Shown: piece by piece, positions 35,395 to 45,618 of the stretch
Position numbering within the stretch: the stretch's first letter is position 1
How the letters are laid out: each line of letters begins with the position of its first letter
NCBI RefSeq assembly: GCF_026914185.1
Contig: NC_070575.1
Location: 930,001-994,000, forward strand
Source: Puccinia triticina
Taxonomy: Eukaryota; Basidiomycota; Pucciniomycetes; Pucciniales; Pucciniaceae
Direction of reading: 5' to 3'
Length of the DNA stretch: 64,000 nt
The notes under the pieces: generated by a model
The model's database searches: none
Told to the model about the DNA's origin: nothing
The model's input: only the letters and a program-made list of their open reading frames with translations
Made by a program: the position numbers and the translations under genes

Positions 35395-36476
35395 ATAAGT
35401 ATCTAAATTGGTTTACTTTTCCAAGATGTTCCTAATGTAGCTGTTGGTATATTTTGGGCTTGCCTGGAAAGAAAACCCAGCTATGTAGGTCTTGGGTTCA
35501 ATTCCTGGCCAAAAAAAGACTTAGTTTGTCTAATTTTGCCCTGTTGGGGCTTTCTCCCAAAAATCCTCCTCATGTTCCAAACTGGGTTCAATTGGGAAAA
35601 CCCCAATTTCCCCACGTATCCAAAACCCAGAATTAGCAAAAATTACATGAGGCGGCTTGGTCGGGGCTTTCCGGGGTCCTGTGCGGATGGTCTGAGTTCC
35701 CAGATTGACAGGAAGTCCTCCTAGGGCGCAGGGCGGCACTCCTCCAAGAGAGCTCTGAGATGTGCCAAATCACTGACTTAACTAAGCCTCCCGGGACTGG
35801 GGGTGCGGAGCACCCCAATGCGAAGCATCTCCCATTCCCAATGGGAGGCTTATGAGTTATCGGCTTTTTTCCGTGTGAGAGCTTGTGGCTTTTGGCCAAC
35901 TTTTTGAATCAAATTTATATGACACAGCCCGCACTCATTGTGAGCCAGCGAGCTGAAGTACACGGGATAGCTGAGCATCTCAGCTTCAATGTAGTGTCAC
36001 TTTTGTGATATTACACTTGAAGGAGAGTGTTGCCCTTGCTCAGCAGTCAGGGTGGATGGATGATGGAGTTCTGTATTTAAATTGAGTCCAAATGGATCTT
36101 CTCGGAATTTGCATACACACTTCTGGCCAAACACAAAAAAATCACAAACTTCAAAGGGGGATGGAAGGAGTTTGTAAAGGGGGGAAAAGTGGTGATTGAC
36201 ACCAAAAGAAAGAGAAAAATCAGGCCTTTAATCTGGCACCACAGGCAATAGGAATACACAAGGAGAAGACCCCTGAAAGGGGAGCGTGAAAAAACTCCCA
36301 CCAAAACACTGAAAGCTCTCAAGCCAAATTCTTGGCTTTACCTGCAAGTCACTCCTTCAGAGGTTGCGCTTCGCGCAAGGGCGCTTTGCGCCAGCCCAGG
36401 CTGTACCAGGGCCATCTGAAGCGAGGGACTTGTGATAAGTCAGGCCTAATCAGATGATTGATCATGAACACCGGGC
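35395..36476. other. Intergenic/repeat stretch without a recognised gene
   Basis: Includes the right arm of the inverted-repeat element and then spacer with several GC-rich small palindromes, such as TTGCGCTTCGCGCAAGGGCGC at about 36365. I see no coding sequence. Confidence 0.35.
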
Positions 36477-36485
36477 AAAAAACAG

Positions 36486-37182
36486 CGAGCTTAACAAAGC
36501 CTCTCCGAGGAGGCGCGGAGCGTCTCCAAAGGAGAGGCTTACCTCTGAAGTCACACCGTTGGCCCTACAGACTCGAGAATTTCTGGCAAAAAACACATAT
36601 TTTATTTTCAAAATGTTTTTAAAAATGTAGTTTTTATTTAAAAAAAAATCTGAGTAGACAGACTTGTAGCCTGCAATCTCAGCTTCCATTTTACAGTTTT
36701 TTACCTAGCTGACACACATAATTACTAGCCCACTCCACCTACTGTGAAGTGGTTCTGGAGAGGTGATCCAGCGGTTTTTGAGCTCAAAATTTGAAATTCC
36801 CTGAGCCCGCGCGGGCTCGAAGGGGGGGGATTGGGTACAGAAATCCACCATGTAACAACATTTACAGGACGTTTCTTTCAAGGGGGGATGGATACGGGGG
36901 AGTTTGAAGTGGGGGGAAATAAGCTAAGAAGCTTGCCATTCCAATGGTGCAAAGGGCGCGCGCAATGAATCAAGAGGAAACAGGGAGATATTGGGGAAAA
37001 TGGGGGAGCGTAGGGTCCTCCCCGCCATTTGTCTCGATCCTGTAGGGCGAGACATGCGACTTTAGAGGCAAGTCCCTCCTTTGCTACGCTCCCCCGAGGA
37101 GGGTGGGCGAGACATGCGACTTTAGAGGCAAGTCCCTCCTTCGCTACGCTCCCCCGAGGAGGGTACGCTTGTGTTAAGTTCG
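36486..37182. mobile_element. MULE-type MITE, copy 1 (697 bp)
   Basis: Starts CGAGCTTAACAAAGCC and ends with the inverse of CGAACTTAACACAAGC. It is flanked by a perfect 9 bp duplication, AAAAAACAG (36477-36485 and 37183-37191); 9 bp is the Mutator hallmark. It matches the copy at 53365-54005 almost base for base, except for a tandem duplication of about 60 bp (AGGCAAGTCCCTCCTT...CGAGGAGGGT) near its right end. No transposase is encoded. Confidence 0.92.
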
Positions 37183-37255
37183 AAAAAACAGCGGGATTGT
37201 GTGCCAAGTATATCAGAATCCAGGTAGCTGATTATTACACCCTCACAGAAAAAAA

Positions 37256-37372
37256 TGCCCTCGGCCAGGATTGAACTGGCGATCTCCGGATGACTCGCCC
37301 ACACGGCGATCATGTTGTCACTTCGGCATGGAAATATGAGACCGGCGCTCTAACCAGCTGAGCCACGAAGGC
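37256..37372 (-). tRNA. tRNA-Met(CAT), elongator, with 43-nt intron
   Basis: Minus strand. Acceptor arms GCCTTCG and CGAGGGC pair fully with one G-T. The D arm is GCTC...GAGC, and the T arm GCCAG-TTCAATC-CTGGC. The anticodon stem CCGGT/TCCGG has the terminal U-U that elongator Met tRNAs also show, and the loop reads CTCATA plus A after splicing. The intron follows the base 3' of the anticodon, the standard place, and is about 43 nt (TTTCCATGCC...GGGCGAGTC). The A box (TGGCTCAGCTGG) and B box (GGTTCAATCC-like) are intact. It is divergent from MSM1, which starts 186 bp away. Confidence 0.93.
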
Positions 37373-37557
37373 CATGCAGAGGCCGACAAAATGTGGGTAT
37401 CAGTCCGCTGCGGCTGGAAGCAGCTCATTTTGGATATGCATAGCCCTGTCACAGGTGTGTCCCCTGCGATCGCTGAGCTGTCACGCCCCTGGGCTTTCAA
37501 GTTTTCAGGCGCCAACTGTTATGATCAGCAGCCAACACCACCACCAAGCATCGAAGG

Positions 37558-40097
37558 ATGTTCAAGTTTAGAGTAGCGGCCACCTCATCATCCCGACACC
37601 TCAGCCATCTCCCCGAGCAGCCGATCAAGTTCACGAACCACGCCCGATCCTCATCAGTACCACTGCCACCTCGGAAAACAACTGAAGCACAGAAACCGTT
37701 CTATGTCTCAACTCCAATATTCTACGTCAACTCTGGTCAGCACAATCTCCTAGCTATCTTCTCACGTATGGGTGAATAACCAAACTAATTGAACCTGAAA
37801 CCATCACAGTTCCTCATATTGGCCATCTCCACTCAATGGTCATTGCCGATGTCCTAGCGCGCTATAAACAATTAAGAACAGACACACCATCCTTCATGCT
37901 CACCGGTACTGATGAACACGGCTCCAAAGTCCAGCGCGCTGCCGAAAATAATGGGCAGTACCCTCAAGAACTCTGCGAAGCCGTCTCGGATCGATTTCGA
38001 GTGTGTAAGATATCCTGTTCACATGGTTTTCAAGGCCGCCATGTGATCGAACAATTGATTATCTCCCCCTCGGCCGAACAGCAATTGGCTCGAGCCGCAA
38101 ACGTCAAATACGACGACTTTATCCGGACAACTGAGCCTCGCCACCATCGAGCGGCACAACACCTTTGGGTAAATCTGCCCTTCTCTTTAATTTCAAGTTC
38201 AAAAAGGATAAATCGTATCAGAAAAAATTGATCTCCAAAATTGACCGCTGCCCTATTTTGCAGAACATCTTGTCAGAAAATGGTCATATTTATAAAGGTA
38301 AATACGAAGGTTGGTACTCCGTGTCAGATGAAACATATTACTCTTCTACTCAAGTCGAAAAAAAACTGGATCCGGTAACTGGAGTTGAAAGAATGGTATG
38401 TAAATTTTGCTTCATTCGCTTCCTTCAAGATATTTGAAATCACATTGATGTGTAATTGTCAGTCTTTCTTCGCGTCCTCCCCCCCCCCCCCCCCCTTTCT
38501 CGCTTGATGTGGTGTCCGAAAAAATCAGACTTCCATCGAAACCAATAAGCCGGTGGAATGGATCGAAGAAGAAAATTACATGTTCAGATTGAGCGGATTT
38601 CAGCAAGCACTAATCGATTGGTTGGACAATAACCCAAATGGTAAAGTCTGGCCAACTTTCCCGAAGCCCTTTTTCTGCCAAGGACACGAACACTGATTTC
38701 CTATCGATCAAATAAGCCCTTATATCCTCTCAACGCTCTGATATCATGCACCAACTGAAGTCCCACGATCTTGCCGACTTGTCTATCTCCAGACCCACTT
38801 CTAGACTATCTTGGGGAATCCCTGTTCCTGGAGATCCCCAACAAATAATGTATGTTTGGCTGGACGCGTTGTCAAATTATCTAACAGCTACTGGATACCC
38901 TTGGTCCGGAAAGGAAAATGTTATGTGGCCGGCCAACGTCCACGTTATAGGCAAGGATATTATCAAGTACGTGAACCCCCCACGCCCACACCCTCGGTCT
39001 CCCAAATAGTCTTGGTCGCCGCGGTGACTGATTTGAATCAAAGATTACTCACTCATCTCTGTTTATCCTTTACATTAGATTTCATGCGATTTACTGGCCA
39101 GCCATTTTGATGGCTGCTGGGATTCCCTTGCCAAAACACATCATCGCCCATGGCCATTGGAAAATTGACCAAGAGAAGATGTCTAAGTCTGTTGGAAACG
39201 TGGTTGATCCGTTTAAAGCTATGGACGAGTGGGGTGTTGATGGCGTTCGGTATTATCTCATGCGGGCGCCTGGCTCATTATGGGGTGACTCAGGTTTGTT
39301 CTTTCCTCTGTCTTGATCTTTGCTCCTGCTGTTTTCCCTACAGACACGAAGCCTGAAATTGGGATGATTTGCTTTGTTTCAGATTGGGCTCCCAATCGAT
39401 TAGATGAGCATTATCGGAAGGATCTTTTAGGGCAATTGGGGAATCTTCTCGCGCGGATCTCGGCACCGAAATTGTGGAATAGACTTCCTCCCGGAAGACG
39501 GTCGGGCGCCAGTATTCTCTTCCCACCTGGATCCGCAACGCAGCTTGAAGGAGCTGATTCACTTCAAAGACTTCTTCGTCAACTACCCAGTATGTCATTG
39601 AAACAAGTGTCGTTCGTATTTGATTCCTAACTTCGGGGCTAACTACTGTCAAATACGCAATGATGTTTCGGTGGTCACTAGGTGAATTGGACGCTCATAT
39701 GCAATCGTTTGAAATCCCAAAAGCATTGAAATCAATTTTCGATGTTCTAGCAGGCGTAAGTTGATCGATCTGAGAAATAGTATAGGATATAGGATGATGA
39801 TTGACGAGGATGTGGATCCAGGCAAATCGATTGATACAAGACACAGCGCCATGGCACGATTCGACGACGCCAGACGATGCATACCAAGCCATCCATCTAT
39901 CTGCCGAATCGCTGCGGATCTCCGGCATTCTTCTCCAGCCGTTCATTCCCACCAAGGCCGGGCAACTGTTGGACTCGTTGGGCGTCGCTCAAGATCGCCG
40001 GGGGTGGCCTCACTTGGCCCTCGGACTTGGTACTGGTTCCGTCGTCCGTGAGGGCGGCGGCGGTTTGCTATTTCCTCAGCTCCGGCCATCTAAGTAG
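37558..40097 (+). CDS. MSM1: Mitochondrial methionyl-tRNA synthetase
   Basis: Class I aminoacyl-tRNA synthetase that charges tRNA-Met in mitochondria. Ten exons, all phases consistent: 37558-37735, 37810-38000, 38082-38168, 38264-38395, 38529-38640, 38717-38966, 39079-39293, 39383-39589, 39682-39755, 39822-40097; 573 residues in all. The N-terminus (MFKFRVAATSSSRHLSHL) is basic and Ser-rich, like a matrix-targeting signal. The HIGH motif is in VPHIGHLHS (about residue 62), then MLTGTDEHGSKVQ, YDDFIRTTEP, GWYSVSDETYY, WGIPVPGD, MYVWLDALSNY, and KMSKS at about residue 350. The C-terminal helical anticodon-binding part ends with FIPTKAGQLLDSLG. There is no zinc-knuckle insertion, as expected for the mitochondrial type. 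A 17-C run (38479-38495) lies in intron 4. Confidence 0.96.
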
Positions 40098-40535
40098 CCC
40101 CTCCCCTCTCTTCACTGTTTCTTCTTTGTACTTTGTTTTTCATCGCTTGGAAAAACTTGGTTAGTTGGAAACAAGCAATCAATCTGTCACGAAAATGCGC
40201 GTACAGAAATACTTGTTGTCTAGAATGTCTAAAGATCCATTGCTCCTCCCCGCCCGCCTGATCAATCCACTATACACCACGCGTTGCGGTCGATTGGGTG
40301 CCGACGTAATGAATTGCGTCGGCCCGACCCCCCCGACCCCACCCAAAAATTTGGGTGGCCGACCTAATGTTTCATAGCGGGATGTATCGGGGTTTTTCGC
40401 CGGCGGATCTTCCGACCGCGGGCCTACAGCATGCCGGCTGTCGGCTGATCTTCCGACGGCGGGCCCACGTAAGGGCAGCTGTCGGCCCATCTTCCGACGG
40501 CGGGCCCTGTAAATGTTCAATGAAGTGAAAAGAAT
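40098..40535. other. MSM1 3' flank with GC-rich repeats
   Basis: Three imperfect units with ATCTTCCGACGGCGGGCC lie at about 40397-40507. Two more units of the same kind lie at 52580-52650, beyond the nested gypsy element. No gene is seen. Confidence 0.5.
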
Positions 40536-40599
40536 TGTGTGTTGTGGGATTTGAACCCACAACCTTCTACATTCATGAGAGCTGCTCTAATACCACTGA
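40536..40599 (-). pseudogene. tRNA-like gene, 3' part
   Basis: On the minus strand this holds a T arm GTGGG-TTCAAAT-CCCAC, a perfect B box GGTTCAAATCC and the 3' acceptor strand AACACAC plus A. Its 5' part (acceptor GTGTGTT and first half of the A box) lies 12 kb away at 52475-52488, on the other side of a foldback element and a gypsy element; the 3 bp TGA is duplicated at the break. Rejoined, the acceptor pairs perfectly and the A box reads TAGCTCAGTGG. The anticodon arm pairs poorly; a CAT anticodon is only a guess, so it may already have been a pseudogene or the head of a tRNA-derived SINE. Confidence 0.7.
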
Positions 40600-41718
40600 C
40601 ACTGCCCGCAAACGGGTGACGAAATCCGGATTTCGTCGCGCTGACGAAATCCAAATTTTGCCCCGAGTTCGAGCCCCGGCGCTGTTGTCACCTGCCCTGG
40701 ATTTTGTCACCTCCGGCAGGTCACCCAGGGATTTCGTCAGCTGAGCTCTCAGCTCAACGCTCACACACCCTCTCAATGGCCGGTCAAACCGGTCATTGAG
40801 AGGAATACACATCCCCTCGATGACCGGTCAAACCGGCCATCAGGAGGGGAACACACCCTCTCAATGGCCGGTCAAACTGGTCATCAAGAGGAATACACAT
40901 CCCCTCGATGACCGGTCAAACCAGCCATCAAGAGGAGTACACACCCTCTCGATGGCCGGTCAAACCGGTCATTGAGAGGTTTGACCGGCCATCGAGAGGA
41001 ATACACATCCCCTCAATGACCAGTCAAACCGGCCATCAAGAGGGGAACACACCCCCTCCATGGCCGGTCAAACCGGTCATTGAGAGGAATACACATCCCC
41101 TTGATGACCGGCCATAACGGTTCAATTGGCCATCAAGAGGATTCCTCTCAATGACGAATTTTTGATTGGCCATTGAGAGGATTCCTCTTGATGTCCGGCC
41201 ATGGAGGGGGTGTGTTCCCCTCTTGATGGCCGGTTTGACCGGTCATCGAGGGGATGTGTATTCCTCTCAATGACCGGTTTGACCGGCCATCGAGAGGGTG
41301 TGTTCCCCTCTTGATGGCCGGTTTGACTGGTCATCAAGGGGATGTGTATTCCTCTCGATGACCGGTTTGACCGGCCATGGAGGGGGTGTGTTCCCCTCTT
41401 GATGGCCGGTTTGACCGGTCATCGAGGGGATGTGTATTCCTCTCAATGACCGGTTTGACCAGCCATCAAGAGGGTGTGTTCCCCTCTTGATGGCCGGTTT
41501 GACTGGTCACCGAGGGGATGTGTATTCCTCTCGATGACCGGTTTGACCGGCCATGGAGGGGGTGTGTGAGCGTTGAGCTGAGAGCTCAGCTGACAAAATC
41601 CCTGGGTGACCTGTTGGAGGTGACGAAATCCAGGGCAGGTGACAACAGCGCCGGGGCTCGAACTCGGGGCAAAATTTGGATTTCGTCAGCGCGACAAAAT
41701 CCGGATTTTGTCACCCGT

Positions 41719-42714
41719 TGTGGAACTACTCAAAGGGGAGAATAGAGCTTGGAAGGTAAATGGATAGCAACACTAGTACTAATGTAAGCTATGCAAGGGT
41801 GCTGATGAGGCTGCCTTCCTGACTAATGCTGAGGGGATGAGAGTAACACTAAGAAAAAGAAAGAAAAGGTGTGGCTGATTTCTACTTGATCTTAGGAGCT
41901 AGTACTATGAGCTTTAACTACTGACTACTGAGGGTAAGAGAGTTGGAGGAGGGATGAGAGTGGGGGATGCAATGGCAAGGTTCAATAGCAATGGGTTCAG
42001 GAGCAACTGCACTGATATTTAATGGGTGATAAGTAATTTCTAACTTATAATTTCTGTATATAGAATTCTGCCTATAGTTCTCTCATGAGGTACAAGTGAA
42101 GGGGGAAAGACAGTTCTTATAGTAAGGAGGGATGAGCACAGACAATGAAAAGTTCTGGCTATGGGAATGAAGGTTGTACAAATGAGGAAAAGTGATGTGA
42201 ACATAGTAACAGTATGTAATGATGAGCAATGCTGAAAAGGGAATGCTGGTTATGGAAATAAAAGAATGTACTAATGGGGAAAAGTGATGAGAACATAGTA
42301 ACTACTTGTAATGATGAGCACTACTGAAAGAGGTAAGCACAGATCTAATGATGTAATGTGCACAATAGGCATAGTACATAATGAGAAATGTATGTAAAGG
42401 GTTTAGTATGTGAGAATAAATCTGTAAAAAGAATGTAATGAAATGATTCAAGTAAATTACTAATGAAATGAGTAATGTAACTAATGAAGACTGTAGGGTT
42501 TCTGTAAGTCTTATAGCCTCTATAACTATTGAACCATTGAAGATAAGAGTATACTATGTATGAGTGACTATATGTAAAATTTGATGTATAATCTGAATAT
42601 GCAATAATAATGAGGTATTTGTGAAGGGTTATGGAGAAATGGGCAATGTAATGATGAATATATTGTAAAAGAAAGCAATAATATACTACTTATGGTTTGG
42701 AATGGAGCACCACA
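41719..42714 (-). repeat. 3' LTR of gypsy element
   Basis: 996 bp. Reading it through, I find no CG dinucleotide. The coding-strand ends are TGTGGTGCTCC and TAGTTCCACA. Confidence 0.95.
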
Positions 42715-43650
42715 TCCTCCCCCAACTTATTGTCTGTCCCCAGGCAATGCACCAAAGAGAAGAGTGATCCAGAAAGAGTTGAAGAATGTTGAGTCCAAGA
42801 GTCCAAAGTCCAAAGTCCAGTGTTCTTCCTCCAAAAGGTGAAATCCAAAGTCCTGAGTAGCAGTCCAAATCCAGAGTCCAGTGTCCAAAGCCAATTAGAA
42901 TCCAAGTATAATCCAAGTCCAGTATATCTGAGTCCAAGGTATCCAAGTCCAATTCAAAGTCCAATAGTCCTATGTATCCAGAGTATCCATAGTCCAGTAT
43001 CCAATCCAAAGAGTCCAGTATCCAAAAGAAGGTCCAATTATCAATGAGGGTTGAATGTTTAAGAAGATTTAACTCTGCTGAAGGCAATATCCTTGAGACA
43101 GACACATATTAGACTAAATTTCACTCTGAAGAATAATTTTCCCGCCTAACTGAGGCTAAGGAAGAATGCAATGATTGATGATGATTGATTGATGGGGTTG
43201 ATAATTGTAATTTCTGAAGGTTGTGAATGATTTGGAATTGAATGCCTGAATTTCTGAGTATCTGAGTATATAATGTAAAGTTCAGTGAAGAGAATTTGAA
43301 GTCCAGAGATGTTGATAAGCTGTCCAAAGAATATTCTTGCTCAAGTTGGGTGGTTTCTGAGCTGCAATGTGTTGGAAGAAATTGATTATAATAATGAATG
43401 AATGAGTGATTGGATTGTTGATTGAATAATTCCTAGAGTACAGGGTGAAGATGATGAAGAAATTCCAGTATTGTGGTGGTTGGATGTCCAGTAATTGCTA
43501 TTAGATAATAAGGAATGATTATTGATGGATGATTGATTGATGATCCATAATTGATATTAGATGGTAAGGAATAATGATGGATTGGATTGATTGATGGATG
43601 GATAAAATGAGTGATTATCCAAGGATGAATTCCTTTTCCATGATGATGGT
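42715..43650. repeat. Degenerate AGTCCA and GATTGATG repeats
   Basis: About 42780-43040 is a run of degenerate hexamers around AGTCCA (AAAGTCC, AGAGTCC, CAAGTCC), and 43140-43620 is rich in GATTGATGG and AATGATT. Open frames here encode only repeated Leu/Asp/Trp and are not credible genes. The stretch links the 3' LTR to the CpG-containing block. Confidence 0.7.
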
Positions 43651-43869
43651 TCTTCTCTACTTCTCTCCTCCGTGTCGTGTGTGTGTCCCCCCATTATTCT
43701 TGAGTACTTAACTCCTTTTAATTTCCCCATGTCCACTACGAAAAAGCGTTAAATTTTGTACAGAGGAGGAATGGAACATGTGTCCATGCGCGCGTGCTGT
43801 CGAAAGAGGGGTCCTGATGTCTGAGCGGGGGCTCCAAGCGGGAGGCGCGCGTGCGGAATGACGAAAAGA

Positions 43870-44340
43870 AAAATAGAAAATGGTCGACCTGTATCTCCGG
43901 AACGGCTCGATGAAAATTCTTGAAACCGAGTTCATTCGAAAGAGGCGATTCTGCAGATTAAAATGGTATATACTGGTTATTTTTAAGGGTTGAGTATCGA
44001 TTGTTTAGGGCCGGTTAAAGATCCAAGCAAGACCCGCGGGCGCGCGTAGTAGTAAAGCCGTGCAGATTAAGAGACCATCTTCCTTTGCATATAACTCCAA
44101 AACCCGTCGATGAAATTTTCTAATTACGAGCTCATTTGAAATACTGGAAGGAGGAGATGAAACTAGAATAGATTTATATTGAGATTCCTTTCGGCCGATA
44201 GGTCGCCGTAAACGTTTAATGAATGGCACCCACGGGGCCGCGTAAATCCTAGGGAAACTTTGAGGGGTTATAACTTCTAAACGGCTCGATAGAATCGTCC
44301 AGAACCAAGTTCAAATGAAAGGCAAGATCGCATTCATGAA
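43870..44340. repeat. Three diverged units upstream of antisense gene
   Basis: Units at about 43885, 44085 and 44265, spaced 180-200 bp, share ATAACTCC-AAAC-GGCTCGATGAAA, then a GAGTTCATTTGAAA-like block. They are CpG-containing, unlike the rest of the retrotransposon, and lie just upstream of the antisense ORF. Promoter or captured host repeats are both possible. Confidence 0.6.
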
Positions 44341-44752
44341 GACTGTAATGATCAATATTAAATTTGAAGCCGGCCGACCGATTATTCGAGCGATTAAAGC
44401 TTTATTATGATTTTCCGCGGTTTCCATTGTATAGGAGTTGAAGGGAGATGAATACATGATGAAATACTCTTAAGGTAACGCCAAGGAGCTGTCCAATTAG
44501 ACTCCTGAAGCTGGCCAATCGATTGAAAAAAGTTATAGGCGAAAAGAATGACGTGAAAGCATTCCAAGAATTTAATTAAACTGGGTCGAACACCAGAGTC
44601 AACATTAAGAAAATGAAAGAGAATCCGCGCCACACAATTCTGAGCGGTGAAGGCGTCCATAGTGACGTCATAAAATGAAGAAAAATGAATATCTATAAGG
44701 CCCCAGGTCGTTGGCCAACGGAAAAGTTCCGTTATCGCATTCAATATCCGTA

Positions 44753-45600
44753 ATGTTTGCCTCCAGCGCCACTTCCACGCCCTCATCGCCGAAAGAAAAC
44801 CTCAATAACTCCTTAGATTATTCTTCAAACACGTCCATAACTTCATCTCAACTCGACAAAGCAGCCGTTATTAGCCCCTCTTACGATATCCCGTTTTCCA
44901 TTCGTCGAGCGCACTCGGCCGTAGACAACGTCCACGCATATAACTCCGGCATGCGGGACAGTTTCAAACCCGAAGAAATCTACGCCTTGCGCCACTTTAT
45001 CCAGCAAGGACTCCTTGCCTTTGCTCGTGAGGACCTCGACGACCCGGTTGCCGCACGAAACGCACGTCTGAGGTTGTATAGCCGATTTCACGACGCCTTT
45101 GCACATGTATGTCGAGTGGATTCTGTATGTAGATGAATAAGAATTTGAAAAGAAAGAAGATTGATTATAATACTGATATTTTTCCCTGTTTCTTTTTTGA
45201 TTTTTAGATGGATACTCATTCCATAATAGATGCCATGATAGAGGAAACTGAGGAAAAGAATGCCCTGGAGTTGTTAAGGGTGAGGGACCAAGTGGAAGAG
45301 GAGGAAGATGGTTGGAGGGTAGAAGCAGAAATGGAGAGGATAAGAGCTGAGGGTAAGTTCTATTTTTATTCCTTATTGAGGATTTTTACTAATGTTATGC
45401 TTTAATTTTTCTTTTGATGTCTTTTGATTTTTAGATAAGGAGAAGGAAAAAGAGAAGGAGAAAAGTGAAATGGAAGAGGGTGATGTAGTGATAAAAGAAG
45501 AAGAGGTGAGCTTTTGATTTTTATATTTAGTTATTTTTATTTGAGAGTGTTTTTGAGACTGATTTATATTGATTTATTTCTGATTTGTTTATAGATTTGA
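44753..45600 (+). CDS. Antisense spliced ORF inside gypsy, unknown function
   Basis: Four exons fit with consistent phases: 44753-45106 (or to 45124), 45208-45352, 45435-45505 and 45595-45600. Donors are GTATGT, GTAAGT and GTGAGC; two of the three acceptors share the tract TTGATTTTTAG. The predicted protein is about 190 residues: a Ser/Thr/Asn-rich start (MFASSATSTPSSPKENLNNS), a middle with IYALRHFIQQGLLAFAREDL and ARLRLYSRFHDAFAH, then an acidic helical tail (EETEEKNALELLRVRDQVEE, EKEKEKEKSEMEEGD). No signal peptide, membrane segment or known domain is seen. It runs opposite to gag-pol and stops 18 bp from the pol stop codon, so the two converge without overlap. It could be a captured host gene or an element gene of its own. 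Splicing is predicted only. Confidence 0.5.
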
Positions 45601-45618
45601 TTTTATTTTGTTGTTATG

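Larger units (their letters stand above)
34063..35713. repeat. Inverted-repeat element hosting solo LTR B
   Basis: Imperfect inverted arms at about 34063-34135 and 35643-35713 share AATCTGGG, GGACCCCGG and CCAAGCCGCCTCATGTAA. Solo LTR B sits between them. The arms are probably the ends of a DNA transposon into which the LTR element inserted. No flanking duplication was found for it. Confidence 0.5.

Noticed and set aside
36462..36689. Frame also present in the second MITE copy (53272-53568)
   Set aside because: Shared only because the MITE is duplicated; the frame extends into unrelated flanks and resembles no protein.
40740..41580. CRISPR-like array of similar units
   Set aside because: Units are mutually inverted, without constant spacer length or cas genes, in a eukaryotic genome; it is a foldback minisatellite.
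42686..43105. Minus-strand open frame rich in Leu, Asp and Trp
   Set aside because: It is the translation of degenerate AGTCCA repeats; no family resemblance and repeated composition.
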